Below are positions 29,070-39,395 of a DNA stretch of 64,000 bases, one piece after another. Location: NCBI GenBank assembly GCA_021774625.1, contig JAJFIV010000027.1, positions 390,815 through 454,814 of the forward strand, given 5' to 3'. The notes under the pieces are model-generated. The model was given only the letters and a program-made list of their open reading frames with translations. It ran no database searches and was not told where the DNA came from. The DNA comes from Alphaproteobacteria bacterium (GTDB taxonomy: Bacteria; Pseudomonadota; Alphaproteobacteria; Sphingomonadales; JAKSBY01). A program made the translations under genes and the position numbers. The first letter of the stretch is position 1; every line of letters starts with the position of its first letter.

Positions 29070-30377
29070 TCAGAGAATAAACCGTGACAAATCGGAATCG
29101 GACGCCAGATCACCGACATTCTTCTCCACATAGTCGGCATCGATGGTCAGTATCTCACCGGGTTTGTCGGACGCATCGAAGCTGATATCATCCAGAACGC
29201 GCTCCAGAACCGTATGCAGGCGCCGGGCGCCGATATTTTCCACATTGGCGTTCACTTCCGCGGAAATGCGCGCCAGGGCCTCGATACCGTCTTCGGTAAA
29301 ATCAAGGGTGACGTCTTCCGTCCCCATCAGGGCCTTGTATTGCTTGATCAGGCTGTTTTCCGGCTCCACCAGAATGCGTTTGAAATCATCCTTGTCGAGG
29401 GCGCGCAGTTCGACGCGAATCGGCAGCCGCCCCTGCAGTTCCGGCAACAGATCCGACGGTTTGGCGAGTGAAAAGGCGCCCGAGGAAATAAACAGCACAT
29501 GATCGGTTTTGACCGTGCCGTATTTGGTGGCGACCGAAGTCCCTTCGATCAAGGGGAGCAAGTCCCGCTGCACGCCTTCGCGGCTGACATCGCCGCCCCT
29601 GCGGTCTTCCCGGACGCAGATTTTGTCGATCTCATCGAGGAAAACTATGCCGTTCTGTTCGACCATGTCAATGGCATCGCGGATGACGGCATCCTCGTCC
29701 AGAAGCTTGTCGCTTTCTTCGGCCACCAGCACGTCGGCGGCGGCATTGACCGTCATTTTTTTGCGCTTGGTCTTCTGGCCAAAGGCCTTTCCCATCATTT
29801 CGTTGATGTTGATCATGCCCATGCTGGCGCCGGGCATGCCGGGAATTTCAAAGGTCGGCATTCCGCCGGCGGTTTCCAGAACATCCAGCTCGATCTCTTT
29901 CTCACCCAGTTCGCCATTGCGCAGCATCGTGCGGAATTTCTGGCGGGTGTCCGGGGACGCGTCCTTGCCGACCAGGGCGTCCAGCACCCGCTCCTCCGCA
30001 TGAAGCTGGGCCTTGGCGGTGACTTCCTTGCGTTTCCTTTCGCGGATCATGCTGATCGAGACTTCCATCAGGTCGCGGATGATCTGTTCCACATCGCGGC
30101 CGACATAGCCGACTTCGGTGAATTTTGTCGCCTCGACCTTGATGAAAGGCGCTTCCGCCAGTTTTGCCAGGCGGCGGGAAATTTCCGTCTTGCCGACACC
30201 CGTGGGGCCGATCATCAGGATGTTTTTCGGCAGCACTTCTTCGCGCATGACGCCCTCCAGCTGCTGACGGCGCCAGCGGTTGCGGAGCGCTATGGCGACG
30301 GCGCGTTTGGCGTCTTTCTGGCCAATGATATAGCGGTCCAGCTCGGAAACGATTTCACGGGGGGAAAAAGCGGTCAT
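29070..30377 (-). CDS. hslU: ATP-dependent protease ATPase subunit HslU
   Basis: AAA+ unfoldase of the HslUV (ClpYQ) protease. 435 residues. [32 protein letters not shown] opens the protein in family style, Walker A is GPTGVGKTE near residue 57, the intermediate domain is present, Walker B is FLDEIDKI, and the chain ends DLSRFIL, the tail that inserts into HslV. It overlaps the hslV stop by 4 bases. Confidence 0.97.
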   Translation of the reverse strand: MTAFSPREIVSELDRYIIGQKDAKRAVAIALRNRWRRQQLEGVMREEVLPKNILMIGPTGVGKTEISRRLAKLAEAPFIKVEATKFTEVGYVGRDVEQIIRDLMEVSISMIRERKRKEVTAKAQLHAEERVLDALVGKDASPDTRQKFRTMLRNGELGEKEIELDVLETAGGMPTFEIPGMPGASMGMININEMMGKAFGQKTKRKKMTVNAAADVLVAEESDKLLDEDAVIRDAIDMVEQNGIVFLDEIDKICVREDRRGGDVSREGVQRDLLPLIEGTSVATKYGTVKTDHVLFISSGAFSLAKPSDLLPELQGRLPIRVELRALDKDDFKRILVEPENSLIKQYKALMGTEDVTLDFTEDGIEALARISAEVNANVENIGARRLHTVLERVLDDISFDASDKPGEILTIDADYVEKNVGDLASDSDLSRFIL

Positions 30378-30925
30378 TCGCTGTCCAGTTCCTCAATCAC
30401 AATATTATGGTTGGTATAAATGCAGATATCGGCGGCAATGTTAAGCGCCCTGGTGGCGACTTCGCCGGCGGAAATATCGGTATTAACCAGAGCGCGGGCC
30501 GCCGCCAGGGCATAATTGCCGCCGGAACCAATTCCGATCAGGCCGTCGTCCGGCTCCAGCACATCGCCGTTACCGGTCAGCACCAGGCTGACAGATTTAT
30601 CGGCCACCGCCATCACGGCTTCCAGCCTTCTGAGATAGCGGTCGGTGCGCCAGTCCTTGGCCAGTTCCACACAGGCGCGGGTCAACTGGCTGGGAAACCG
30701 TTCCAGCTTCTGCTCCAGCCGTTCAAACAGCGTGAAGGCGTCCGCCGTGGCGCCGGCAAAACCGGCGATCACCTGGCCATCACTCAGGAGCCGGACTTTC
30801 CTCGCCTTGCCCTTCATCACGGTATCGCCTAGAGAAACCTGCCCGTCGCCGGCGATCACTACCTTGCCGCCCTTGCGGACCGATAAAATGGTTGTTCCAT
30901 GCCATTGGGGGGATTGCCCGGACAT
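30374..30925 (-). CDS. hslV: ATP-dependent protease peptidase subunit HslV
   Basis: Threonine peptidase forming a double hexamer that degrades proteins fed by HslU. 183 residues. Processing of the leader [10 protein letters not shown] would expose the catalytic TTILSVRK threonine (T11). [14 protein letters not shown] and [14 protein letters not shown] are family motifs. It precedes hslU in the operon. Transcribed away from the M1 peptidase gene, with a 157-base gap between. Confidence 0.97.
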   Translation of the reverse strand: MSGQSPQWHGTTILSVRKGGKVVIAGDGQVSLGDTVMKGKARKVRLLSDGQVIAGFAGATADAFTLFERLEQKLERFPSQLTRACVELAKDWRTDRYLRRLEAVMAVADKSVSLVLTGNGDVLEPDDGLIGIGSGGNYALAAARALVNTDISAGEVATRALNIAADICIYTNHNIVIEELDSE

Positions 30926-31082
30926 CTGTTTTCCTTTCGTTGCTCGCGCATAAGGTGGCGTTTTTTATCAAAAGAACAAGAAGAAATCGCATTTCCTTCC
31001 GCTCTTATGAATGGGGTTTACCGGGGCCAATGCCTTTGCTAAACAGGGCCGGCTATAAAAAACGCACGAAGAGGGGTCAAGC

Positions 31083-33428
31083 ATGTTCCGCATTTTTCTG
31101 ATAGGCCTTACGCTGGCGGGTTCCGCCGTCACGGCCAATGCCCAGTCGGTCGTTCAGACCAAGGGGGATTTTGTTGATAAATTCCGGCAGCTGGAGGAAA
31201 TTCTGCCAACCCCCAATGTCTACCGGACCGCTTCCGGCGCCCCCGGTCATCAGTATTGGCAGCAGCGCGCCGACTATGTGATCAGGGCGGAACTTGATGA
31301 GGAAAACAAACGGATCACCGGTTCGGAGACCATCACCTATCGGAATAATTCGCCGGATCGTCTGCGCTATCTCTGGCTGCAGCTGGATCAGAACCATTTC
31401 CGGGAAGATTCCATTTGGAACCGGTCTGAAGTTTCGCCGGTTAATAACGACAGAACACCGTTCTTTGCGGCCCGCCAGCGCATCACCGCCGATGAATTTA
31501 ACAGTGGCTTCAAGATCGCGGCGGTGCGGGATGAAAAGGGCAACGACATTCCCTTCACGGTGTCCGGCACGATGATGCGGCTTGATCTGGCGTCTCCTTT
31601 GGCACCGGGGAAAAGCACGCGATTTTCCGTCGACTGGTCCTACAATATTGTCGATGGCAAAACACTGAGCCTGCGCGGCGGCTGGGAGTATTTCGAGGAA
31701 GACGGCAACGATATTTTCGAGATTGCCCAATGGTTTCCGCGCATGGCCTCCTATACGGACGTGAATGGCTGGCAACATAAGCAGTTTATCTACTGGGGCG
31801 AATTTGCCCTCGATTTCGGTGATTATGATGTCAGGATGACGGTGCCGGCCGACCATATCGTGGCGTCCACAGGCGCCCTGCAAAACCCGGATGACGTGCT
31901 GACGCCGGATCAGAAGGCGCGGCTGGACCGTGCGCGAACGGCGGACCGGCCGGTGATTATCGTCAGTGAAGACGAGGCTATAGAAAATGAAAAGGCCCGC
32001 GCGTCAGACAAGAAAACCTGGCATTTCAAGGCCGAGAATGTGCGGGATTTCGCCTGGGCGTCCTCGCGGAAATTTATCTGGGACGCGCAGGGCTATCAGC
32101 AGCCCGGCGACGGCCGGACCATCATGGCCATGTCCTATTATCCGAAGGAAGGCAATCCGATCTGGGAGCGGTTTTCCACTCACGCCATCATCCAGACCAT
32201 GGAGACCTATTCCAAATTTACCTTCGATTATCCCTATCCGGTGGCGCTTTCGGTAAATGGTCCGGCGGGGGGCATGGAATATCCGATGATTTCCTTCAAC
32301 GGCCCCCGGCCTGTGAAAGACAAGAAAACCGGCAAGAAGACCTATTCCAGAAGGACCAAATATGGTCTGATCGGTGTGATAATCCATGAGGTCGGGCACA
32401 ATTATTTTCCCATGATTGTCTCCTCTGACGAGCGGCAGTGGATGTGGATGGATGAGGGCTTTAACAGTTTTCTGCAATTTCTGGCGCAGCAGGAATGGGA
32501 AGAGGGCTATCCGGCGCGGCGCGGCGATCCCCGCGATATCATTCCCTTTATGGTCAGCAAAAACCAGGTGCCGATCATGACCAATTCGGATTCGCTTTTT
32601 CAGCTTGGCAACAATGCCTATGCGAAGCCGACAACGGCTTTCAATATCCTGCGGGAAACGGTTATGGGCCGTGAACTGTTTGATTTTGCCTTTAAGGAAT
32701 ACGCCAATCGCTGGAAGTTCAAGCATCCGCAGCCGGCGGATTTTTTCCGCACCATGGAGGATGCGTCGGGCATTGATCTCGACTGGTTCTGGCGCGGCTG
32801 GTTCTATACCACCGATCATGTGGATATCGCGATCGACAATGTCCGGCTTTACACGGTGAATACGAAAGATCCCGAAGTGGAAGAGCCGTGGAAACGCAAT
32901 CAGCAGAATGCCGAGCCGCAAAGCCTGACGGATCAGCGCAACATGGGGATGCCCCGGCGGACGGAGCGTTTTCCCGAACTGCTGGATTTCTATAACGAGA
33001 ATGATGACTTTACCGTCACCAACAAGCAGCGGAACGAGTATAACAGCCTGCTGAAAGGTCTGGATGGCTGGGAAAAGGCGCTGTTGGAAAAAACGGACCG
33101 GTTCTATGTGATAGATTTTTCCAACGAGGGCGGTCTCGTAATGCCGATCATTCTGGGTATTGAATATGCGGATGGTTCAACGGAAGAGCTGCGGATCCCG
33201 GCGGAAATCTGGCGGCGGACGCCGAAACAGGTTTCCAAGATGCTGGTGCGGGAGAAGGAGATCAAAGCCATTACCCTTGATCCGCACTGGGAAACGGCGG
33301 ACGCCGACGTCGCCAACAATCATTTTCCGAGAAAGCCGGTGCAATCCCGTCTTGAGCTGTTCAAGAACAAGCCTGGCCGCGATCTCATGAAAGAGATGGA
33401 AACCGAACTTAAGGATGACAAGGATTGA
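31083..33428 (+). CDS. M1 family zinc metallopeptidase, exported
   Basis: A 781-residue aminopeptidase-like protein with an N-terminal signal peptide (FRIFLIGLTLAGSAVTANAQS). GGMEYP is the M1 substrate-anchor motif, and the zinc site is HEVGH (H435, E436, H439) with the third ligand E458 in DEGFNS, the standard HExxH-x18-E spacing. The last 150 or so residues form a family-specific tail. Probably periplasmic peptide degradation. Coupled to a DUF6702 gene by a TTGA overlap. Confidence 0.92.
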   Translation: MFRIFLIGLTLAGSAVTANAQSVVQTKGDFVDKFRQLEEILPTPNVYRTASGAPGHQYWQQRADYVIRAELDEENKRITGSETITYRNNSPDRLRYLWLQLDQNHFREDSIWNRSEVSPVNNDRTPFFAARQRITADEFNSGFKIAAVRDEKGNDIPFTVSGTMMRLDLASPLAPGKSTRFSVDWSYNIVDGKTLSLRGGWEYFEEDGNDIFEIAQWFPRMASYTDVNGWQHKQFIYWGEFALDFGDYDVRMTVPADHIVASTGALQNPDDVLTPDQKARLDRARTADRPVIIVSEDEAIENEKARASDKKTWHFKAENVRDFAWASSRKFIWDAQGYQQPGDGRTIMAMSYYPKEGNPIWERFSTHAIIQTMETYSKFTFDYPYPVALSVNGPAGGMEYPMISFNGPRPVKDKKTGKKTYSRRTKYGLIGVIIHEVGHNYFPMIVSSDERQWMWMDEGFNSFLQFLAQQEWEEGYPARRGDPRDIIPFMVSKNQVPIMTNSDSLFQLGNNAYAKPTTAFNILRETVMGRELFDFAFKEYANRWKFKHPQPADFFRTMEDASGIDLDWFWRGWFYTTDHVDIAIDNVRLYTVNTKDPEVEEPWKRNQQNAEPQSLTDQRNMGMPRRTERFPELLDFYNENDDFTVTNKQRNEYNSLLKGLDGWEKALLEKTDRFYVIDFSNEGGLVMPIILGIEYADGSTEELRIPAEIWRRTPKQVSKMLVREKEIKAITLDPHWETADADVANNHFPRKPVQSRLELFKNKPGRDLMKEMETELKDDKD

Positions 33429-33922
33429 GCCGGCTCCTTTTTGTCCCGCTGACGATTTTATCTTTAATGCTATGGTCAGGCGAGGCCTCCGCGCACCGCT
33501 ATCATGCGACGATCAGCTCGGTAAGCTTTAACGACCGGACCGGATCCATTGAGGTGATCCATCAGATTTTCAGTCATGATGTGGAATATATCCTCAGCAA
33601 GTATGCCGGCCAGACCGTGCAGATCGGGGCGGAGGATATGGACGATATGCTCCGGGCCTATGTTGAGAATGCTTTTGCGCTTTATGATAAGGGCGGCGCG
33701 CCGATTCCCCTCGAATGGGTCGGCGCGGAGATTGATGTCAGCAATGTCTGGGTCTATATGGAGCGGCCTGACGCCATGGGGCTTGATGGCGTTTCCGTTC
33801 GTGACGAACTGATGGTTGATCTCTATGAGGATCAGGTCAATACCGTCAATCTTGAGCAGGGCGGTGAGCTGAAGACACTGATTTTCCAAAGGGAAGACGG
33901 CATCCAGGAAAGCGGGTTTTAA
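33425..33922 (+). CDS. DUF6702 family secreted protein
   Basis: A 165-residue protein with a signal peptide ([21 protein letters not shown]) and then [32 protein letters not shown], the DUF6702 start. Function unknown. The start is TTG at 33425, whose last two bases share the TGA of the M1 peptidase (TTGA); AAGGA lies about 12 bases upstream. In other genomes this family often follows the M1 gene, so the two may act together in the periplasm. Confidence 0.85.
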   Translation: MSRLLFVPLTILSLMLWSGEASAHRYHATISSVSFNDRTGSIEVIHQIFSHDVEYILSKYAGQTVQIGAEDMDDMLRAYVENAFALYDKGGAPIPLEWVGAEIDVSNVWVYMERPDAMGLDGVSVRDELMVDLYEDQVNTVNLEQGGELKTLIFQREDGIQESGF

Positions 33923-33923
33923 T

Positions 33924-34517
33924 ATGCGGCAGGCATCGGTCGAGCGGAAAACCAAGGAAACGGACATCGCCGTCACGGTCAATCTTGACGGCACCGGCAA
34001 CTATGATGTGGAAACCGGCATCGGCTTTCTCGATCATATGCTGGAACAGCTGTCCCGCCACAGCCTGATGGACCTGACGGTCCGCGCCAAGGGCGATCTG
34101 CATATCGATTATCACCATACGACGGAAGATACCGGCATTGTCATCGGCGAAGCGGTGGCGAAAGCGCTCGGCGACAGGAGGGGCATCACCCGCTATGGTT
34201 CGGCCACCATTCCGATGGATGAAACCTGCACCAAGGTCTCGCTCGATATTTCCGGCCGGCCTTTCACTGTCTGGAAAGTGGCGTTCTCGAAGCCCAAGCT
34301 GGGAGACATGGATACGGAACTGTTTCTCGAATGGTTCCGGGCCTTTGCGCAAAGCGCCGGGATCACGCTGCATGTGGAAAATCTCTACGGCACCAACAAT
34401 CATCATATTGTGGAATCCTGCTATAAGGGGCTAGCCCGGGCGCTCAGGCAGGCCGTTGAAATCGATCCCCGCAAGGCGGATGCCATCCCTTCCACCAAAG
34501 GCGTGCTTGGGGCTTAA
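33924..34517 (+). CDS. hisB: Imidazoleglycerol-phosphate dehydratase
   Basis: Sixth step of histidine synthesis. 197 residues, the single-domain type without the phosphatase half found in E. coli. [16 protein letters not shown] and [13 protein letters not shown] provide the manganese ligands, and [20 protein letters not shown] is the second metal-binding repeat. First of a compact hisB-hisH-hisA-hisF-hisE run. Confidence 0.97.
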   Translation: MRQASVERKTKETDIAVTVNLDGTGNYDVETGIGFLDHMLEQLSRHSLMDLTVRAKGDLHIDYHHTTEDTGIVIGEAVAKALGDRRGITRYGSATIPMDETCTKVSLDISGRPFTVWKVAFSKPKLGDMDTELFLEWFRAFAQSAGITLHVENLYGTNNHHIVESCYKGLARALRQAVEIDPRKADAIPSTKGVLGA

Positions 34518-34519
34518 GG

Positions 34520-35176
34520 GTGGCGGAAACGATTGCCATCATTGATTATGGCGCGGGCAATCTGCATTCGGCGGAAAAGACCGTTGTGCGGGCGGCAGCG
34601 GATGCCGGGCTTGATCATCGGGTGATTGTAACATCAGATGCTAAAACCGTACGGCGGGCCGACCGGGTCGTGCTGCCTGGTGTCGGCGCCTTTGGCGCTT
34701 GCCGGCAGGGACTGGCGGCGATTCCCGGAATGCAGGAGGCTTTGAAGGAAGCCGTTATTGAAAACGCCGCTCCCTTTCTTGGCATCTGCGTCGGCATGCA
34801 GCTGATGGCGGACCGCGGGTTTGAGCATGGCGACCATGAAGGCTTCGGCTGGATCGCCGGGGACGTAACGGCGATTAAGCCCCAAGCCGCGGGCCTGAAA
34901 ATCCCCCATATGGGCTGGAATGAAATTGTTTTAACGGACAACGGTAGAAGGCACCCGGCCTTGAAGGGCCTTGCGCCCGGCGATCACGCCTATTTCGTTC
35001 ACAGCTATCATCTGGTGACACAAAACATGTCTCAAAAGTTGGCTTATACAGAATATGGCCATCCCATCACGGCAATAGTTGGCTGGGATAACTTGTTGGG
35101 ATTTCAGTTTCATCCGGAAAAAAGCCAGGCGGTTGGCCGCCGTCTGATCACTGCGTTTTTGCAATGGAAGCCCTGA
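34520..35176 (+). CDS. hisH: Imidazole glycerol phosphate synthase subunit HisH
   Basis: Class I glutaminase feeding ammonia to HisF. 218 residues. [11 protein letters not shown] opens the chain, the nucleophile is C90 in [11 protein letters not shown], and the His-Glu of the triad lies in FQFHPEKSQ near the C-terminus. It uses a GTG start at 34520, 2 bases after hisB. Confidence 0.96.
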   Translation: MAETIAIIDYGAGNLHSAEKTVVRAAADAGLDHRVIVTSDAKTVRRADRVVLPGVGAFGACRQGLAAIPGMQEALKEAVIENAAPFLGICVGMQLMADRGFEHGDHEGFGWIAGDVTAIKPQAAGLKIPHMGWNEIVLTDNGRRHPALKGLAPGDHAYFVHSYHLVTQNMSQKLAYTEYGHPITAIVGWDNLLGFQFHPEKSQAVGRRLITAFLQWKP

Positions 35177-35181
35177 GAACA

Positions 35182-35925
35182 ATGCGTCTTTACCCGGCAA
35201 TTGATCTGAAGGACGGCCAATGCGTTCGGCTGGTGAAGGGCGAAATGGCCAGCGCGACGGTTTTTTCCCGCCAGCCCGCCGAGCAGGCCAAGGCTTTCGA
35301 GGCCGCCGGCTGTGACTGGCTGCATGTCGTTGATCTTAATGGCGCCTTTGCCGGAAAGCCGGTTAATGCCGGCGCCGTGACGTCAATTCTGAAAGAGACC
35401 GGGCTCAAGGTTCAGCTGGGCGGCGGCATCCGTGACCTCGCGACCGTTGAATTCTGGCTTGACCGGGGGGCCGGGCGGGTCATTCTAGGCACTCTCGCCC
35501 TGAAGGCACCGGATATCGTGAAAGAAGCCTGCCGCCGTTTTCCTGGCCGGATCGCGGTCGGAATCGATGTCAGGGGTGGCCGCGTTGCGGTGGAGGGCTG
35601 GGCTGAAATTTCGGCCATGCCGGTTCTTGATCTCGCGAGGAAATTTGAAGACGCTGGCGTTGCCGCTATCATCTATACGGATATTGACCGTGATGGCACC
35701 CTGACCGGACTGAATGTGGGGGCTACCTGTGGACTGGCGGCCGCGCTGGCAATTCCGGTCATTGCTTCCGGCGGCCTTGGCGGCCTTGACGATATCCGGG
35801 GCCTTAAAAAAGCTGCTGAAAACAGTGCGGGCAGCATTGATGGCGTCATTGCGGGCCGGGCGCTTTATGATGGCCGGATTGATCTGAAGGAGGCTCTTGC
35901 TCTCATGAAAGACCGCGCATGCTGA
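35182..35925 (+). CDS. hisA: ProFAR isomerase HisA
   Basis: Isomerises N'-ProFAR to PRFAR in histidine synthesis. 247 residues. [17 protein letters not shown] with the catalytic Asp, QLGGGIRD, and [13 protein letters not shown] with the second catalytic Asp are present. ATG at 35182 gives the canonical N-terminus; an in-frame ATG at 35164 would overlap hisH. It overlaps hisF by 7 bases. Confidence 0.96.
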   Translation: MRLYPAIDLKDGQCVRLVKGEMASATVFSRQPAEQAKAFEAAGCDWLHVVDLNGAFAGKPVNAGAVTSILKETGLKVQLGGGIRDLATVEFWLDRGAGRVILGTLALKAPDIVKEACRRFPGRIAVGIDVRGGRVAVEGWAEISAMPVLDLARKFEDAGVAAIIYTDIDRDGTLTGLNVGATCGLAAALAIPVIASGGLGGLDDIRGLKKAAENSAGSIDGVIAGRALYDGRIDLKEALALMKDRAC

Positions 35926-36680
35926 AAGCCCGTGTGATTCCCTGTCTTGACGTCAAGGATGGCCGTGTGGTCAAGGGAATCAATTTTGTCGGCTTGCGGG
36001 ACGCCGGCGATCCGGTTGAACAGGCAAAAATTTACGATGCCGCGGGCGCGGATGAGCTGTGTTTTCTCGATATTACCGCCTCCACAGATGGCCGGGATAT
36101 TCTTTATGACGTGGTGCAGAGGACGGCGGAAGCCTGTTTCATGCCGCTCACCGTCGGCGGCGGGGTGCGCAGGGTGGAGGATGTGGGCCGGCTTCTCAGA
36201 GCCGGCGCGGACAAGGTCTCGGTGATGACGGCGGCGGTAAAAAATCCGTCTCTCATTGCCGATATGGCGGAAAAATATGGATCACAATGTATCGTGGTTG
36301 CGGTGGACGCCAAACAGATAGCACCCGGCAAATGGCAGGTTTTTACCCATGGCGGCCGCACAGCCACCGGGATTGATGCCGCCGAGTATGCGAAACAGGC
36401 GGCCTCATTGGGGGCGGGGGAAATTCTGCTGACCTCCATGGACCGGGACGGCACCCGCGACGGGTTTGATCTGGCGCTGACCCGGCAGATTGCCGATCAG
36501 GTCCGCATTCCGGTGGTGGCGTCCGGCGGCGCCGGCACGCTCGACCATCTGGTCGCCGGTGTGAAGGAGGGGCATGCTTCCGCTGTTCTTGCCGCTTCGA
36601 TCTTTCACTTTGGCGACTATTCCATTGCCGAGGCCAAACGTCATATGGCACTATCCGGCATCCCGGTGCGTGAGATATGA
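35919..36680 (+). CDS. hisF: Imidazole glycerol phosphate synthase subunit HisF
   Basis: Cyclase that forms imidazole glycerol phosphate and AICAR using HisH ammonia. 253 residues. [19 protein letters not shown] carries the first catalytic Asp, LTVGGGVRR and [14 protein letters not shown] the second, and [13 protein letters not shown] closes the barrel. hisE starts 1 base after its stop. Confidence 0.97.
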   Translation: MLKARVIPCLDVKDGRVVKGINFVGLRDAGDPVEQAKIYDAAGADELCFLDITASTDGRDILYDVVQRTAEACFMPLTVGGGVRRVEDVGRLLRAGADKVSVMTAAVKNPSLIADMAEKYGSQCIVVAVDAKQIAPGKWQVFTHGGRTATGIDAAEYAKQAASLGAGEILLTSMDRDGTRDGFDLALTRQIADQVRIPVVASGGAGTLDHLVAGVKEGHASAVLAASIFHFGDYSIAEAKRHMALSGIPVREI

Positions 36681-36681
36681 C

Positions 36682-37023
36682 ATGACAAAAGATAAAAGAG
36701 GAAAGCGCCGCCATCTGGATGCACTGGCGGAAATTATAGAAAGCCGCAAGGCGGGGGATCCCGATAAAAGTTATGTGGCGCGACTATTTTCAAGGGGGCG
36801 GGAAAAGATCGCCGAAAAAATCGGCGAGGAGGCCACCGAGGTCGTCATTGCCGCTGTTCTTGATGAACGAAAGGAAATTATTGCGGAATCGGCGGACCTT
36901 TTATTCCATCTGATGGTGCTCTGGTCCGACGCCGGTATCCGGTTTTCCGATGTGGAAGAGGTTCTCAGGGAACGCAAAGGCCTTTCCGGATTTAGCGAAA
37001 AAGAGCGGCGCGGCAAACATTAG
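36682..37023 (+). CDS. hisE: Phosphoribosyl-ATP pyrophosphatase HisE
   Basis: Second step of histidine synthesis, as a stand-alone enzyme not fused to HisI. 113 residues. SYVARLFSRGREKIAEKIGEEATEVVIAAV holds the acidic metal-binding helix, and LLFHLMVLWSDAGI follows. ATG at 36682 fits the family N-terminus; the longer in-frame ORF overlaps hisF. A HIT protein follows after 10 bases. Confidence 0.95.
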   Translation: MTKDKRGKRRHLDALAEIIESRKAGDPDKSYVARLFSRGREKIAEKIGEEATEVVIAAVLDERKEIIAESADLLFHLMVLWSDAGIRFSDVEEVLRERKGLSGFSEKERRGKH

Positions 37024-37033
37024 GAACCGATTG

Positions 37034-37393
37034 ATGGCTTATGATCCCGAGAATATTTTTGCAAGAATCCTGCGCCGCGACATTCCCTGCGACACGGTTT
37101 ATGAGGATGACTTCGCCCTCGCCTTTCACGATATCAACCCGCAGGCTCCCGTCCATGTGCTGGTGATTCCAAAAGGACCGTATGTCTCTATGGATGACTT
37201 CTGCGAAAAGGCGGCAGACGATGAGATTGCCGGTTTTTTCCGCGCGGTGGGCAGGGTCGCCCGCGATCTCGGGCTTTCAGAGGACGGCTTTCGAATGCTG
37301 GCCAATAGCGGCGCCAATGCCCATCAGGAAGTCCCTCACCTCCATATCCATCTTTTCGGCGGCAAGCCTTTGGGCCCAATGCTGGTTCGTTAG
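37034..37393 (+). CDS. HIT family nucleotide-binding protein (HinT-like)
   Basis: Hydrolyses purine nucleoside phosphoramidates or related AMP-lysine adducts. 119 residues. NIFARILRRDIPCDTVYED opens the fold, and the triad is HLHIHLFGGKPLGPM. It lies at the end of the his operon, a frequent position for this family in alphaproteobacteria. Its TAG stop (37391-37393) is the first three bases of a family A repeat. Confidence 0.93.
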   Translation: MAYDPENIFARILRRDIPCDTVYEDDFALAFHDINPQAPVHVLVIPKGPYVSMDDFCEKAADDEIAGFFRAVGRVARDLGLSEDGFRMLANSGANAHQEVPHLHIHLFGGKPLGPMLVR

Positions 37394-37553
37394 AGTCTTT
37401 TCTGATAAGGTTGACCCATTTTACCCGAAAGATTTTGCTTTGTGGCAAGGCGCCTTTCGCCAGTCGATGCGGCGCATCGACCAAGGAAGGCAACGCGGGC
37501 CACAGAACAAAAGCACCCGGTCAAATGGGTCAACCTGATCAGAAAAGACTCTA
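37391..37553. repeat. Palindromic TIR element, family A, copy 2 (163 bp)
   Basis: Both ends read TAGAGTCTTTTCTGAT inward and extend as about 36-bp inverted repeats with a few mismatches. The central hairpin CGATGCGGCGCATCG lies at 37465-37479, and GCTTTGTGGC pairs with GCCACAGAAC, so the whole element can fold as one long stem. It matches copy 1 read from its right end, but lacks that copy's nested second palindrome. Both terminal TAGs act as stop codons, of the HIT gene and of the kinase gene. GANTC sites lie in both ends (37393-37397, 37547-37551). Confidence 0.9.
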
Positions 37554-38543
37554 AACCAGGCCCTTCGCCAGTTCTTTCAGATCCGCTTCCGGTCGGGCGC
37601 CGACATGGGAAATGATTTCGGCGGCGCACAGGCTGCCGAGCCTGCCCGCGATTTCCAGGTCATGACCGTAGGCGAGGCCATGAAGAAAACCGGCGGCATA
37701 AAGGTCGCCGGCGCCGGTGGTGTCCACGACATGCGCAACAGGAGCCGCCGGAATCTCAATAATTTTTCCCTCACCAATAACGATCGATCCTTTTTCCGAG
37801 CGGGTGACGGCGGCGATGTCCACCTTGCCGCCCAGGCATTCCAGGGCGTCATCAAAGCTCTTGGCCTCGTAAAGCGAGATAATTTCCGCCTCGTTGGCGA
37901 ACAGGATGTCGATCTTGTTTTCCACCAGATCGATAAACTCATCCCTGTAGCGGTCCACACAAAAGGCGTCGGACAGGGTCAGCGCTACCTTGCGGCCGTT
38001 GGCTTTGGCAATCTCCATGGCTTTCAGAAAGGCTTTTTTGGCTTCGGGGGGATCCCAGAGATAGCCTTCCAGATAGGTGATATCGGCGCGGGCAATCAAC
38101 GCCTCATCAATATCGGCTTCGGTCAAACCCTGGCTTGCGCCGAGAAAAGTGTTCATGGTGCGCTGGGCATCGGGTGTGATCAATACCAGGCAGCGGGCGG
38201 TGGCGGCGGCCCCGTTGCCGGCGGCGGCGGTTTCATAATGCACGCCGCTGGAGCGGATGTCATGGGCAAAAACGGCGCCCAGCTGATCCTGTTTCACCTT
38301 GCCGATAAAAGCCGGCGTTCCGCCGAGCGCGGCAAATCCGGCAATAGTATTGGCGGCCGATCCGCCGGATATTTCAATGCCCGGCCCCATGGCGGCATAA
38401 ATGGTTTGGGCCTGATCCTCATCAATCAGCGCCATGCCGCCTTTGGTCATCCCGAGGGATTTCAGAAAGGAATCGGTCTCTTTTGACAGAACATCGACAA
38501 TGGCATTGCCGATACCCACTAATTTTATGCGATTTTTATCCAT
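37551..38543 (-). CDS. PfkB family carbohydrate/adenosine kinase
   Basis: A 330-residue ribokinase-fold kinase. GIGNAIVDVLSKETD opens it, SGGSAANTIAGFAALGG is the substrate region, and DTTGAGDLYAAGFLHGL has the catalytic Asp. Close relatives in alphaproteobacteria are annotated as adenosine kinase; the substrate is not provable here. The ATG at 38543 with AAGGAG 6 bases upstream was preferred to GTG at 38549. Its TAG stop is the terminus of the family A repeat. Confidence 0.9.
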   Translation of the reverse strand: MDKNRIKLVGIGNAIVDVLSKETDSFLKSLGMTKGGMALIDEDQAQTIYAAMGPGIEISGGSAANTIAGFAALGGTPAFIGKVKQDQLGAVFAHDIRSSGVHYETAAAGNGAAATARCLVLITPDAQRTMNTFLGASQGLTEADIDEALIARADITYLEGYLWDPPEAKKAFLKAMEIAKANGRKVALTLSDAFCVDRYRDEFIDLVENKIDILFANEAEIISLYEAKSFDDALECLGGKVDIAAVTRSEKGSIVIGEGKIIEIPAAPVAHVVDTTGAGDLYAAGFLHGLAYGHDLEIAGRLGSLCAAEIISHVGARPEADLKELAKGLV

Positions 38544-38708
38544 AACCACTCCTTAAGAATTGGCGCGGATTATAGCGGCATAGCCTCGCGCCGCAATGAT
38601 TACCCGGGACCTAACGATAATAAAATCCACTGGCGCTGGCGGGCGGACATCACTATCTTTGCTAGAGGGCCAAGGGGAACGGCACCGATAACAAGGAGGG
38701 CCTGACAT

Positions 38709-39395
38709 ATGTTAGGACGCGCCCTTTCCCGGGCTTTTGATCAGATGTGGGACCCCGCCTTTCGCCGGGTTCTTATTTTGGGTCTTTTTATCACGGCGAT
38801 GGTCTTTGCGGCCATTTTTGCGCTTGGGCTTTATCTGGCGCCGGCTTTGCCGTCCACCGGCATGGACTGGCTGGATGCGGTGATTGAGGGTTCGGCAATT
38901 ATCGCCTTTTTCCTGATTTTCTATTTTCTGTTCCCGGCTGTCTCCACCATGGTGATGAGCTTGTTTCTTGATGATATCGCCAAAGCCGTCGAGGATAAAT
39001 ATTATCCCGAAAACCGGGCCATGCGGAAAATTTCTATCGGGGAAGAATTTATGCTTTCGGCCAGGTTTGGGCTGACTGTCATAGGTTTCAATATTCTGGC
39101 GCTGCCGGTTTATGTGATTCTCAGCGTAACGGGCGTCGGCGGTTTTATCGTCTTTTTTCTGCTCAACAGCTATCTTCTGGGCCGTGAATATTTTGAACTG
39201 ATCGCCATCCGCCATTTTTTAACGGAAGACGTTAAACACATCCGCCGCAAAAGGCGCGACAAGGTGCTTCTCGCGGGCGCGATCATAACCGGGCTGTTTT
39301 TGGTGCCGGTGGTCAATCTGGCGGCGCCGATTATCGCGACCGCCCTGATGGTGCATATTTTTCATGAAAGCGTTCTCGGAAAGGGCAAGATTTGA
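38709..39395 (+). CDS. EI24/CysZ-like integral membrane protein
   Basis: A 228-residue protein with four to five membrane helices, for example ILGLFITAMVFAAIFALGLYL, a central polar region, and YVILSVTGVGGFIVFFLLNSYLLGREYFELIAIRH, which is the EI24/CysZ signature. Often annotated as a sulfate transporter family protein, but a sulfate role is inferred from CysZ only. A strong AAGGAGG precedes the ATG. Coupled to the next lipoprotein gene by TTGA. Confidence 0.82.
   Translation: MLGRALSRAFDQMWDPAFRRVLILGLFITAMVFAAIFALGLYLAPALPSTGMDWLDAVIEGSAIIAFFLIFYFLFPAVSTMVMSLFLDDIAKAVEDKYYPENRAMRKISIGEEFMLSARFGLTVIGFNILALPVYVILSVTGVGGFIVFFLLNSYLLGREYFELIAIRHFLTEDVKHIRRKRRDKVLLAGAIITGLFLVPVVNLAAPIIATALMVHIFHESVLGKGKI

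Noticed and set aside
30926..31082. RpoH promoter for hslVU
   Set aside because: CTTG and CTTATGCG are present on the minus strand but 22 bases apart, outside the 17-18 spacing, and the -10 extension does not fit.
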